From Nitrospirota bacterium (lineage in GTDB: Bacteria > Nitrospirota_A > Leptospirillia > Leptospirillales > Leptospirillaceae), in contig DAHWGX010000073.1 of the NCBI GenBank assembly GCA_027335985.1, positions 1 through 64,000 of the forward strand: DNA of 64,000 bases. The letters are read 5' to 3'. This document shows, in pieces, positions 1 to 7,901 of the stretch. Within the stretch, counting starts at the first letter, position 1. Every line of letters starts with the position of its first letter. The translations under genes and the position numbers were made by a program. The notes below the pieces were generated by a model. The model worked only from the letters and a program-made list of their open reading frames with translations, was not told the DNA's origin and did no database searches.

Positions 1-52
1 TAAATTACACACTTTCCGTCACCAACTGAGATCGGACCGGTTGAGCGACAAA

Positions 53-88
53 AAAGGGCCGGCCGGAACGTTCTCCAGCCGGCCCTTT
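53..88 (-). terminator. Rho-independent terminator downstream of the NADH dehydrogenase gene
   Basis: An 11-bp perfect GC-rich inverted repeat (53-63 with 78-88) lies 34 bases past the stop of the minus-strand gene. Read on the minus strand it ends in a T run, as expected for an intrinsic terminator. It could also act in the opposite direction. Confidence 0.8.
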
Positions 89-121
89 CCATTTGGTCGG
101 GACATCTTGCTTGAGGCCTTT

Positions 122-1453
122 TCACCCCGCCTTGCGACCAGCCTCCCGCGCCGGTTGTTCCTCATCCCCGGGACACAGGTCCACCTCGGTGGTCGCCCGT
201 TCGAAAAAGACCTTGAGGAAGAGGCCGAAGGTGGAGAAAAGGCGGTAGCGGATGATCGGAAGTTTGTTGATGTAGACCAGATTCCACAAAAACCACCCCA
301 GGATCCCCGTCAGGGTGAACTGCTTGGCCGACAGCAGGGCATAGTTGTCCCCGATCGAAACGAAGCCTCCCACATGACGATGGGCGAAGGTGATCTCGGG
401 TTTCTTGAGGAGACGGGCCGCGATGTTGTGGGCCACCACCCGGGCCTGCCGGACGGCGGTCTGGGCCGTGGGAGGATAGGGCCTCTGCTCGAAAGGATCG
501 GTGGCGTGGGCGTTGTCTCCCAGAACCCAGACATGGTCCATCGTCCTGGCCTCAAGCGTCGAACGAACGATGATACGGCCCGAAGGATCCTTGTCGAGCG
601 GGAGCTCCCGGACCAGGGGGTTGGTCTTCACGCCGGCCGACCAAACGAGCGTGGAGGCAAGAAAACCCGGACCCGACGTGAGCCGGACCGTCGTCCCGTC
701 CCACGACTCGAGACGGGTCCCGAGCATCATTTCGATCCCGATCGACTCGAGGCGACGGATGGCTTCCTGGGAGAGCTTCTCGGGAAGCGACGGCAAGATG
801 CGGCCGGTCGCCTCGACAAGGACCACGCGGATCTCGTCTGCGGTGATCCTGCGTCCAAAGTCCCGCAACAGCTCCCGGTGGGCGTACTCGTAAATCTCGC
901 CGGCCAGTTCGACGCCGGTCGGACCGGCCCCCACCACCACAAAGGTCAGAAGACCGCGCTTGACCTCGGTGTTCTCTTCCCAGTAGGCCCGTTCGAACTG
1001 CCGGATGATGTGGTTGTTGACACGGGCGGCGTCCTCGAGATTCTTGAGGGTGAAGGCCCGCCGCTCGAGGTCCTGATTCCCGAAGAAGTTGGTCTCCGAG
1101 CCCAGGGCAATCACCAGTTCGTCATAGGGGAGGGAGCGATGGGTGGTAAGCACCTGGCGGTTTTCCAGGTCGATCCCTTCAATCTTTCCGACATGGGCGT
1201 GGACCCTGGTCTTCCGGAAGATCTTGCGGATTGAATGGGCCACGTAACGGGGCTCGAGCGCCCCTGTCGCCACGCTGTGCAGCATGGGAGTGAAGAGAAA
1301 GTAATTCCGGCGATCCACGACCGTCACCCAGACGTCGGGGCGATGCTTTCCAAGGAATCTGGACAGATACACCGCGGTGTAAAGCCCGCCGAACCCGGCT
1401 CCCAGAATCAGGACCCGATAAGGCTTTTCCGTTTCAACTGCTTCCCCAGCCAT
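122..1453 (-). CDS. ndh: Type II NADH dehydrogenase (NDH-2 family FAD oxidoreductase)
   Basis: Probable single-subunit NADH:quinone oxidoreductase, a peripheral membrane flavoprotein that passes electrons from NADH to quinone without pumping protons. About 443 residues. The N terminus has a Rossmann FAD-binding motif (LILGAGFGGL) and a second dinucleotide fold near the middle (VVVGAGPTGVELAGE) for NADH. The C terminus holds a hydrophobic stretch (GILGWFLWNLVYINKLP) typical of the membrane-anchoring end of NDH-2 enzymes. The ATG at 1453 was chosen because GGAGGGG lies about 8-10 bases upstream and the glycine-rich motif follows within 15 residues. The frame stays open upstream to 1768 but that part looks non-coding. 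Sulfide:quinone oxidoreductases share this fold; I see no clear catalytic cysteine pair, so NDH-2 is preferred. Confidence 0.85.
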   Translation of the reverse strand: MAGEAVETEKPYRVLILGAGFGGLYTAVYLSRFLGKHRPDVWVTVVDRRNYFLFTPMLHSVATGALEPRYVAHSIRKIFRKTRVHAHVGKIEGIDLENRQVLTTHRSLPYDELVIALGSETNFFGNQDLERRAFTLKNLEDAARVNNHIIRQFERAYWEENTEVKRGLLTFVVVGAGPTGVELAGEIYEYAHRELLRDFGRRITADEIRVVLVEATGRILPSLPEKLSQEAIRRLESIGIEMMLGTRLESWDGTTVRLTSGPGFLASTLVWSAGVKTNPLVRELPLDKDPSGRIIVRSTLEARTMDHVWVLGDNAHATDPFEQRPYPPTAQTAVRQARVVAHNIAARLLKKPEITFAHRHVGGFVSIGDNYALLSAKQFTLTGILGWFLWNLVYINKLPIIRYRLFSTFGLFLKVFFERATTEVDLCPGDEEQPAREAGRKAG

Positions 1454-1660
1454 AGCCTTTTCCCCCTCCCCCGACACTCCCGCGGTCACCAAGAAATCCG
1501 TATTTGTTGATTCTACCCGGAAGATTCCTCCGGAGCAAAAATCCATTACGAAAATATGACGGGACAAAAGGAAAAGCGATTTTAGCCATGGTTTGTCATC
1601 TCCTCCCGATCCCTCTTCCCGTTTTCGCCGAGGACAAGCCCTGGCGCCCTGGCACTCCGA

Positions 1661-1689
1661 TTGCGCGTGAGAGGTGGCCATGATAAAAT
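1661..1689 (+). promoter_or_regulatory. Sigma-70-like promoter for the small membrane protein gene
   Basis: TTGCGC at 1661-1666 and TAAAAT at 1684-1689 are separated by 17 bases. The predicted start of transcription lies just before the ribosome binding site of the gene at 1713. Confidence 0.5.
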
Positions 1690-1712
1690 TATTTTTCCGA
1701 GGAGGGAACTTC

Positions 1713-1898
1713 ATGTCCCAGGGACACCCGCAGTACCCCATGGTCAACCACATGGGCCAGATCCTCATGGCCGGTTTCGCCTTTCTCTTTGTGGGAGGAC
1801 TTCTGACGATTTTCGCGCAATGGGTTTACAACCGGTTCATTCGCAGGACCCCGCCTCCCGAGTACACCGAAAAACCGAAATTCCTCGACCGGGATTGA
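1713..1898 (+). CDS. Small single-pass membrane protein of unknown function
   Basis: A 61-residue protein whose ATG follows a good ribosome binding site (GAGGAGG, 6-bp gap). A hydrophilic N terminus is followed by one membrane segment (around residues 17-36) and a short basic/proline tail. I do not recognise the family. It has its own promoter-like sequence and sits between ndh, which diverges, and der, 57 bases downstream in the same direction. Single-pass proteins of this size are often accessory subunits of respiratory or transport complexes, but nothing here proves that. Codon use resembles the neighbouring genes, which supports it being real. Confidence 0.6.
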   Translation: MSQGHPQYPMVNHMGQILMAGFAFLFVGGLLTIFAQWVYNRFIRRTPPPEYTEKPKFLDRD

Positions 1899-1955
1899 TC
1901 GTCCTGCCTTTTTTGCGGATGCCTTTCCTCTTTCGTCATCACCGTGGAGCCCAAG

Positions 1956-3359
1956 ATGTCTGATTCTCCCAGAGCGGCAGATTCTCTGCCACTCGTGGCC
2001 ATTCTCGGCCGTCCCAACGTCGGAAAATCGACCCTTTTCAACCGCCTCCTGGGAGAAAACCGGGCGATCGTGGAGGACCAGCCCGGCGTCACCCGGGACC
2101 GTCACTACGCCACCGTCACCCGGGGCCCCTGGAGCTACCGGCTCGTCGACACGGGGGGGATTCTTTTCGGCGACGACCATCCCCTGGGGGAGGCCATCCG
2201 GAAACAGGCACTCTTCGCCCTCGAGGAAGCCGATGCCCTGATCTATGTATTCGACGCCCGCGAGGGCTTCAATCCGATGGACAGGGACGTGGTGGACCGG
2301 ATCCGTGCCTCGGGAAAGCCGGCCGTCTTCGCCGTCAACAAAAGCGACTCCCCGACCCGCGAGTCGATTCTTCTGGCCGACTTTTACAAATACGGCGTCG
2401 AACCACTTCGGCCGATCTCCGCCCTGCATGGGCTGGGAATGGAAGAGCTTCTCCTCCCCCTCTCCTCCATTCTTCCACGGTCCACGGATGTGGAGACCGA
2501 TCCGGATCGACTGGTCCTCACGGATGAATCGGAGGAGGAAATCCGCGAAAGGATCCGGAGACGACTCGAGGAACCCGCCAGGATCGCCGTGATCGGCCGT
2601 CCCAACGTGGGAAAATCGACCCTGATCAACCACCTTCTGGGCGAAGAGCGTCTGGTCACAAGTCCCATCCCCGGAACGACCCGCGATGCCATTGACACCT
2701 TGGTCACATGGCGAAACAAGCCATACCGCTTCGTGGACACCGCCGGAATCCGGAAACGGGGCAAGCTCGCCGAGGCCTCCGAACTCTACGGGATCATCCG
2801 CACCGAAAGAGCCCTGCTGAACGCCGAAATCGCAGTCGTCCTCGTCTCGACCCCGGACGGTCTGACCGACGGCGATCTCCGGATCATCCGCCAGGTCATC
2901 GACACCCGGAGGGGTCTCGTCATCGCCTTCAACAAGTGGGATGCGGTGGCCAAGGGAGAGACCCCTGACCTTTCCCTCCTCTCCGAACGATACCCTTTCC
3001 TCTCCTTTGCTCCTGTTGTGAACATTTCAGGCCTGACAGGCCGGAACATCTCCCAGATCTTTCGTCACATCGAGACGGTCCGCTCCTGGTACTACCGTCG
3101 CGTCGGCACCAGCGACCTCAACCGGGCCATTCTGCCCGTCATGGCCCACACGCCCCCTCCACGCCTCAAGACGGGTCCCGTCAGGGTTTACTACGCCACC
3201 CAGGTCCAGATCGCCCCGACCGTCATCCACCTCTTCTCGAACCGGCCGGATGGACTTTCTCCGACCTATCTCCAGTTCCTGACCCGGAAGATCCGCGAAA
3301 AATTCGCCTTCACCGGAGTACCGCTCCTTCTGAAACCTCGTGGAAAAAAGGAAGACTAA
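1956..3359 (+). CDS. der: Ribosome-assembly GTPase Der (EngA)
   Basis: Essential GTPase with two G domains in tandem, acting in maturation of the 50S ribosomal subunit. About 467 residues, the usual length. The first G domain starts with GRPNVGKST near residue 18, followed by DTGG and NKSD. The second repeats GRPNVGKST near residue 212, followed by DTAGI and NKWD. The C terminus is the KH-like domain. The ATG at 1956 is preceded by GGAG with a 6-bp gap. A GTG four codons earlier (1944) is in frame but overlaps that ribosome binding site. No strong terminator follows; the nearest hairpin (3438-3483) serves the convergent ppsA. Confidence 0.95.
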   Translation: MSDSPRAADSLPLVAILGRPNVGKSTLFNRLLGENRAIVEDQPGVTRDRHYATVTRGPWSYRLVDTGGILFGDDHPLGEAIRKQALFALEEADALIYVFDAREGFNPMDRDVVDRIRASGKPAVFAVNKSDSPTRESILLADFYKYGVEPLRPISALHGLGMEELLLPLSSILPRSTDVETDPDRLVLTDESEEEIRERIRRRLEEPARIAVIGRPNVGKSTLINHLLGEERLVTSPIPGTTRDAIDTLVTWRNKPYRFVDTAGIRKRGKLAEASELYGIIRTERALLNAEIAVVLVSTPDGLTDGDLRIIRQVIDTRRGLVIAFNKWDAVAKGETPDLSLLSERYPFLSFAPVVNISGLTGRNISQIFRHIETVRSWYYRRVGTSDLNRAILPVMAHTPPPRLKTGPVRVYYATQVQIAPTVIHLFSNRPDGLSPTYLQFLTRKIREKFAFTGVPLLLKPRGKKED

Positions 3360-3437
3360 CCAATGCATGCGCGGTCATGATCACACCCGGACTACTTTCC
3401 GGAACCGGGATGGGGTGAAATTTGAGGTTCTGAAGAT

Positions 3438-3483
3438 AAAAAAAGCGCGTCCGGACCCCCTTCGTTCCAGTCCGGACCGCGCT
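3438..3483 (-). terminator. Rho-independent terminator of ppsA
   Basis: A long GC-rich inverted repeat (3444-3456 with 3470-3483, one bulged base) is followed on the minus strand by a run of T. It lies 27 bases past the ppsA stop and may also stop der transcripts. Confidence 0.8.
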
Positions 3484-3509
3484 CTCGATGTTGCCTGCAA
3501 CGGTATCTG

Positions 3510-5915
3510 CTATTTCATCCCGAGACTTTTTTCCACCTCAAGGATCTTGAGGGTCGTCTTGATCACCGTATCGGGATTGAGGGAAATTGAGTCGATCCCC
3601 ATGCGGACCAGGGCTTCTGCAATTTCCGGGAAGTCGCTTGGGGCCTGTCCGCAGATGCCGGAGTAAGCCTTGTTCCGTTTGGCGCCCTCGACGGCCATGC
3701 GGATGAGAGACTGAACCCCCTCGTCCCGCTCGTCGAAGGACTCTGCCAGAATCTCAGAATCCCGGTCCACACCCAGGGTCAGCTGGGTCAGGTCGTTCGA
3801 ACCGATGGAGAAGCCATCGAAATATTTGGCGAATTCATCGATCAGGATGACATTGTTGGGAATTTCGCACATCACGAAGACCTCGAGGCCGTTCACCCCG
3901 CGCTTCAGGCCATTTTTTTCCAGAACCTCGATGACTCCCCGGGCCTCCTTCAGAGTTCGGCAAAAGGGGATCATGATTCGGACATTGGTCAGCCCCATCA
4001 CGTCACGCACCCGACGGATCGCCTGGCACTCCAGGGCAAATCCTTCTTCATAGCGGGGGCTGATGTAACGGGAGGCTCCCCGGAAGCCAAGCATGGGGTT
4101 CTCCTCGTGGGGCTCGAAGGCCGCGCCTCCAATCAGGCTCGCGTATTCGTTGCTCTTGAAATCGCTCATGCGAACCGTCACGGCCTTGGGATAGAAACCG
4201 GCAGCGATCGTTCCGATCCCGAAGGCCAGCTTTTCTACGAAGTAGTCCTTCATATCCCGGTATCCGGCCGTCATCGACTCGATCTCGGCCATGACCTTGG
4301 GGTCGGTCACCTTCTCCGGATGGACCAGGGCCATCGGATGGATCTTGATGAAACCGTTGATGATGAATTCCATGCGGGCCAGACCGACCCCGTCGTTGGG
4401 AATGAAGGAAAGCCCGAAGGCCTGGTCGGGGTCTCCGAGGTTCATCATGACCTTGGTCTTCGGACGGGCGAAGGCATCGAGCTGCGTCCGGTCCACATGG
4501 AACTTCAGAAGCCCCTCGTAAACCATGCCGGTGTCTCCCTGGGCGCAGGAGACGGTCGCCTCCTGCCCGGATGAGAGAGCGTCGATAGCACCCTCGGCTC
4601 CGACCACCGCCGGGATACCGAGTTCCCGGCTCACGATGGCGGCGTGGCATGTTCTCCCCCCCCGGCTCGTGATGATCGCCGCCGCCGTCTTCATGACGGG
4701 TTCCCAGTCGGGAGTCGTGGTTTCGGCGACCAGGATTTCCCCCGGCTTGAAGTCACGGATATGGCGAAGATCCCTGATAACATGGACCTTCCCTGATGCA
4801 ATCCGCTGTCCGACCGCCTTTCCACGAAGCAGGACCCGGCTCTTTTCGTCGAGGGTGTAGGCCTCGAGAAACTCGGCCTTGTTCTTCTGGGATTCCACGG
4901 TCTCCGGCCGGGCCTGGACCAGGAAGAGCTCTCCAGATACGCCATCCTTAGCCCATTCCATGTCCATGGGACGATCCACTCCCGCCTTCCGGGTGTAGTG
5001 TTCCTCGACCTTGATCGCGTAATCGGTCAGGGTCAGAATTTCATCGTCGGAGAGGCAGAAGGTCTGTGCCTCCTCCGCAGTGACCCGCTCGTTCGCCACG
5101 GTCACCTTGGCGTTCCCGCTGGCATAGACCATCCGGAACTGCTTCTTGCCTAGGTTCTTCCGGATGATCGCACGATGGCCGGTCTTGAAAGTGGACTTGA
5201 AGACGTAAAACTCGTCGGGATCGACATTCCCCTGGACGACATTCTCACCCAATCCGTAGGCTCCGGTGATGAAGACCACGTCCCGGAAGCCTGTTTCGGT
5301 ATCCAGGGTGAAGAGGACCCCCGAGGATCCCTTGTCGGAACGGACCATCTTCATCACACAGATGGAAAGGGCGATGGAGAAGTGGTCGAAGCCGTGATCG
5401 ACGCGGTAGGAAATCGCCCGATCCGTATAGAGGGAGGCAAAGCACTTGAGGCAGGCCTCCCGGAGCTGCTGGAGGCCCCGGATGTTGAGATAGGTATCCT
5501 GCTGGCCCGCGAAGGAGGCCGTGGGAAGGTCCTCGGCCGTGGCCGAGCTTCTGACCGCCACGTCCGGGGAGTCTCCGTATTCCTTCGCCAATAGCCTGTA
5601 GGCCTCCTCGATCTCGGCCCACATGTCTGCCGGAATGCTGACTCCCAGGATCAGGTCCCTCGCCATCTTTCCCCGGCGTTCAAGGTCGGCGATGTTGTGG
5701 CGGTCGAGACCGTTGAGGGTCTCCTTGAGGGTTTCCATGATCCCGCCCTTTTTAAGAAGATCCCAGTAGGCATCGGCCGTGATCGCAAACCCGTTGGGAA
5801 CCTTGACTCCCTGCGGGACGAGCTCCTGGTACATTTCGCCCAGAGAGGCATTCTTTCCGCCCACAAGGGGAATATCGGAAAGTTTGATCTCATTGAAGAA
5901 CCGGATATAGCGCAT
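3510..5915 (-). CDS. ppsA: Phosphoenolpyruvate synthase (pyruvate, water dikinase)
   Basis: Converts pyruvate, ATP and water to phosphoenolpyruvate, AMP and phosphate. In an autotroph this feeds gluconeogenesis from fixed carbon. The protein is 801 residues, the normal PpsA length. The N-terminal ATP-grasp part (roughly 1-350) contains GGKNASLGEMY and RSSATAEDLP. The swivelling domain carries the phosphorylated histidine in GGRTCHAAIVSRELGIP near residue 424. The C-terminal PEP/pyruvate-binding barrel ends with GICGQAPSDFPE, containing the conserved catalytic cysteine. The start ATG at 5915 follows an AAAGGGA sequence. It is a single gene with its own terminator, convergent with der. Confidence 0.95.
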   Translation of the reverse strand: MRYIRFFNEIKLSDIPLVGGKNASLGEMYQELVPQGVKVPNGFAITADAYWDLLKKGGIMETLKETLNGLDRHNIADLERRGKMARDLILGVSIPADMWAEIEEAYRLLAKEYGDSPDVAVRSSATAEDLPTASFAGQQDTYLNIRGLQQLREACLKCFASLYTDRAISYRVDHGFDHFSIALSICVMKMVRSDKGSSGVLFTLDTETGFRDVVFITGAYGLGENVVQGNVDPDEFYVFKSTFKTGHRAIIRKNLGKKQFRMVYASGNAKVTVANERVTAEEAQTFCLSDDEILTLTDYAIKVEEHYTRKAGVDRPMDMEWAKDGVSGELFLVQARPETVESQKNKAEFLEAYTLDEKSRVLLRGKAVGQRIASGKVHVIRDLRHIRDFKPGEILVAETTTPDWEPVMKTAAAIITSRGGRTCHAAIVSRELGIPAVVGAEGAIDALSSGQEATVSCAQGDTGMVYEGLLKFHVDRTQLDAFARPKTKVMMNLGDPDQAFGLSFIPNDGVGLARMEFIINGFIKIHPMALVHPEKVTDPKVMAEIESMTAGYRDMKDYFVEKLAFGIGTIAAGFYPKAVTVRMSDFKSNEYASLIGGAAFEPHEENPMLGFRGASRYISPRYEEGFALECQAIRRVRDVMGLTNVRIMIPFCRTLKEARGVIEVLEKNGLKRGVNGLEVFVMCEIPNNVILIDEFAKYFDGFSIGSNDLTQLTLGVDRDSEILAESFDERDEGVQSLIRMAVEGAKRNKAYSGICGQAPSDFPEIAEALVRMGIDSISLNPDTVIKTTLKILEVEKSLGMK

Positions 5916-6126
5916 CTCGTCCCTTTCTGGTTGTCCGTCCGATGCCGCCTCTCTGGGCCCCCCGCTGGGGACTTCCGGAAAGAGCGGCCCGGTCCCTGTG
6001 ATTGCTCGATGAAAAACAGACGGGTCCCCCTACCCTCGCATGTCGCCTTGGATTTTCCATCTTACCAAATCCGGCCCAAGGTTCAAAGAAGTCCGCCGAC
6101 CCTCATCTGCAGAGGGGACCTTTTTT

Positions 6127-6777
6127 TCAGGGGTTGGAAAACGGTTCGTAGGATCTGGGAGCCGCGTAGTTCTCGTAGAGGGCCCACAGGATCATGATCA
6201 GGATGATCAGTCCCCAGGACAGGATGAACCAGCGATAGAACCGGCTTCTGGACGAGGTTGCGACCGGGACCGGCGGGCGCCGGAAGGAAGGCAGGCTCAA
6301 AAACCTCCGGATCGTTTCGTACAGGGAGACGTCACGGACCGAATCCCGTGCCACCGAAAGCACGACATCACCCTCCGGAACGCGGAGGATCTCGAACCGG
6401 TACTCCCCGGGGGGTTCACGGAGAGCCACTCCGTCGAGGGGGATGACGTCTTCCCCCCGTTCCGGCCATCTGACGACAAGCGCTTCAGGCCGGATTTCAA
6501 GGATGGCGACGGGAGGTCGGCGAATCTCAATAACGACGTAAAGCGTTCCCAGGGCCAGGAGCGACCCCAGCGAAGCTGGCACCAGGAAAACCCAGTGAAT
6601 CAGCATGAGCCGCGTCACCGTGAACAGACCGAGCGACAGGAAGGCCAGGGCCAGCACCACGCGGGTCAGCCACATCGACAGGCCCGACGGAGGGCCCCCG
6701 AAGATCTTCAGGATCCAGGGGGCGGGAGACCCGGTCTGCCAAGGCACGGAAAGGGTGTCATCGGAATTCTCTGTCAT
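6127..6777 (-). CDS. Membrane protein of unknown function with three predicted membrane segments
   Basis: A 216-residue protein. Two adjacent hydrophobic segments lie near residues 35-80. A soluble central domain rich in beta-prone residues (about 90-165) follows, with one more membrane segment close to the C terminus (WFILSWGLIILIMILWAL). The central part looks like a small PH-like or photosystem-assembly-type membrane-associated domain, but this is only an impression. The ATG at 6777 was preferred over one at 6789 because GGAGGAG precedes it at normal spacing. It lies 101 bases downstream of the efflux adaptor gene and could be the last gene of that transcription unit. No family assigned. 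Confidence 0.6.
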   Translation of the reverse strand: MTENSDDTLSVPWQTGSPAPWILKIFGGPPSGLSMWLTRVVLALAFLSLGLFTVTRLMLIHWVFLVPASLGSLLALGTLYVVIEIRRPPVAILEIRPEALVVRWPERGEDVIPLDGVALREPPGEYRFEILRVPEGDVVLSVARDSVRDVSLYETIRRFLSLPSFRRPPVPVATSSRSRFYRWFILSWGLIILIMILWALYENYAAPRSYEPFSNP

Positions 6778-6878
6778 GGCTCCTCCCATTTTTCCATCTT
6801 CGGAATATCGTCACTTCCGGTCCACCGGCGTTCGGCGTATCGGCCTCTCCAGGCTCACTGGAGCCGAGCCACGAGCAG

Positions 6879-7901
6879 TCAGAGTCCGGCCCGGGACAGG
6901 AGGGGGAGGATCCCTTCCGTCACCACCCTGTCACTTTCTCCCAGGTCCCCCCGGATTTCCGCATCTCCCCCCTGGTGACCCAGGACAGTGACCGGAACCA
7001 GGGCTGGCCCCCTGCCTCCTCTCACGATAAAGAGCGCCGTTTTTCCCTCCTTTGTTCGCACGACAGCCCTTTCGGGAACAAGGAAGACCGGACCCGATTT
7101 TCTCCCTTCGACAGGGATCCGGATCCGAACCCAGGAATCCGGCCGGAAACGACCTCCGGCATTGTCCAAGGAGATTCGGAGCGGAATTGTGCGCGTTCTG
7201 GGATCGATGAAGGGCGCGATCCGGAGAATCCGTCCGGAACCGGCCGTTCCTCCTTCATGGAGCGGAAGGATCGAAACCGGCGTTCCTCGCCTGAACCCCC
7301 TCTCTTCGCCAGGATACAGGAAAGCCTGCACCCAGAGCCTGGAAAGGTCGGAAACCTCGAAGAGGAGGTCTCCTTTCCGGACCTGGGCACCTTCGGCGGG
7401 TCCGACGCGGATGAGCGTTCCCGTGAGAGGGGAGCGGACTTCGTAACGATCGACCGGCCGACGCGTCCGTTCCAGCCGTTCTATTTCCCTCCGGGACGCC
7501 CCGAGGAGCCGAAGCTTCTGTTCGGCCAGAACACGAATTCCGGCGACACGTCCCCGCCCCTTTGCGCCCGGTTTGTCGAGAATGCTCGAAAGCTCGGATT
7601 CTGCGCTCAGGAAGTCCGGACTCTTGAGGACCATGAGCGTCTCTCCCCGGGAGACCCGATCCCCCGGGAAGACCCGGATCGATACGACCGAAAGGGCTGG
7701 GAGACGGGCCATCACCTGGGCGGAAGCGGCCGGATCGTAGGCCACCTGGCCCAAGAGGGTACGAACGGGCGGTCCTGAGGCCTTCCGGAGGGGAACTGTG
7801 ACGATCCTCGATGCGGGAGGCGGGGGTGAGGGAGGCTCCCTGTGCCGCTGGCATGCGGCCAGAATCCCAAAGAAGATCACGATGCAAAAGAGACGCGTCA
7901 T
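6879..7901 (-). CDS. RND efflux periplasmic adaptor lipoprotein (membrane fusion protein)
   Basis: A 340-residue HlyD/CzcB/CusB-type adaptor that would bridge the inner-membrane pump and an outer-membrane channel. The N terminus is a lipoprotein signal ending in the lipobox LAAC (Cys 17), so it should be lipid-anchored in the inner membrane facing the periplasm. A barrel-sandwich hybrid half (VLKSPDF, with a short helical hairpin after it) and its partner (YEVRSPLTGTLIRVGPAEGAQV) flank the hairpin, followed by beta-barrel and membrane-proximal domains. The SPDFLSAESEL segment resembles metal-efflux adaptors. Its start overlaps the stop of the pump gene in an ATGA, so the two are translationally coupled. 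No outer-membrane channel gene is adjacent. Confidence 0.85.
   Translation of the reverse strand: MTRLFCIVIFFGILAACQRHREPPSPPPPASRIVTVPLRKASGPPVRTLLGQVAYDPAASAQVMARLPALSVVSIRVFPGDRVSRGETLMVLKSPDFLSAESELSSILDKPGAKGRGRVAGIRVLAEQKLRLLGASRREIERLERTRRPVDRYEVRSPLTGTLIRVGPAEGAQVRKGDLLFEVSDLSRLWVQAFLYPGEERGFRRGTPVSILPLHEGGTAGSGRILRIAPFIDPRTRTIPLRISLDNAGGRFRPDSWVRIRIPVEGRKSGPVFLVPERAVVRTKEGKTALFIVRGGRGPALVPVTVLGHQGGDAEIRGDLGESDRVVTEGILPLLSRAGL

Noticed and set aside
41..1234. Open frame of about 400 codons on the plus strand
   Set aside because: Antisense to ndh, whose dinucleotide-binding motifs are clear; the antisense product has no recognisable domain.
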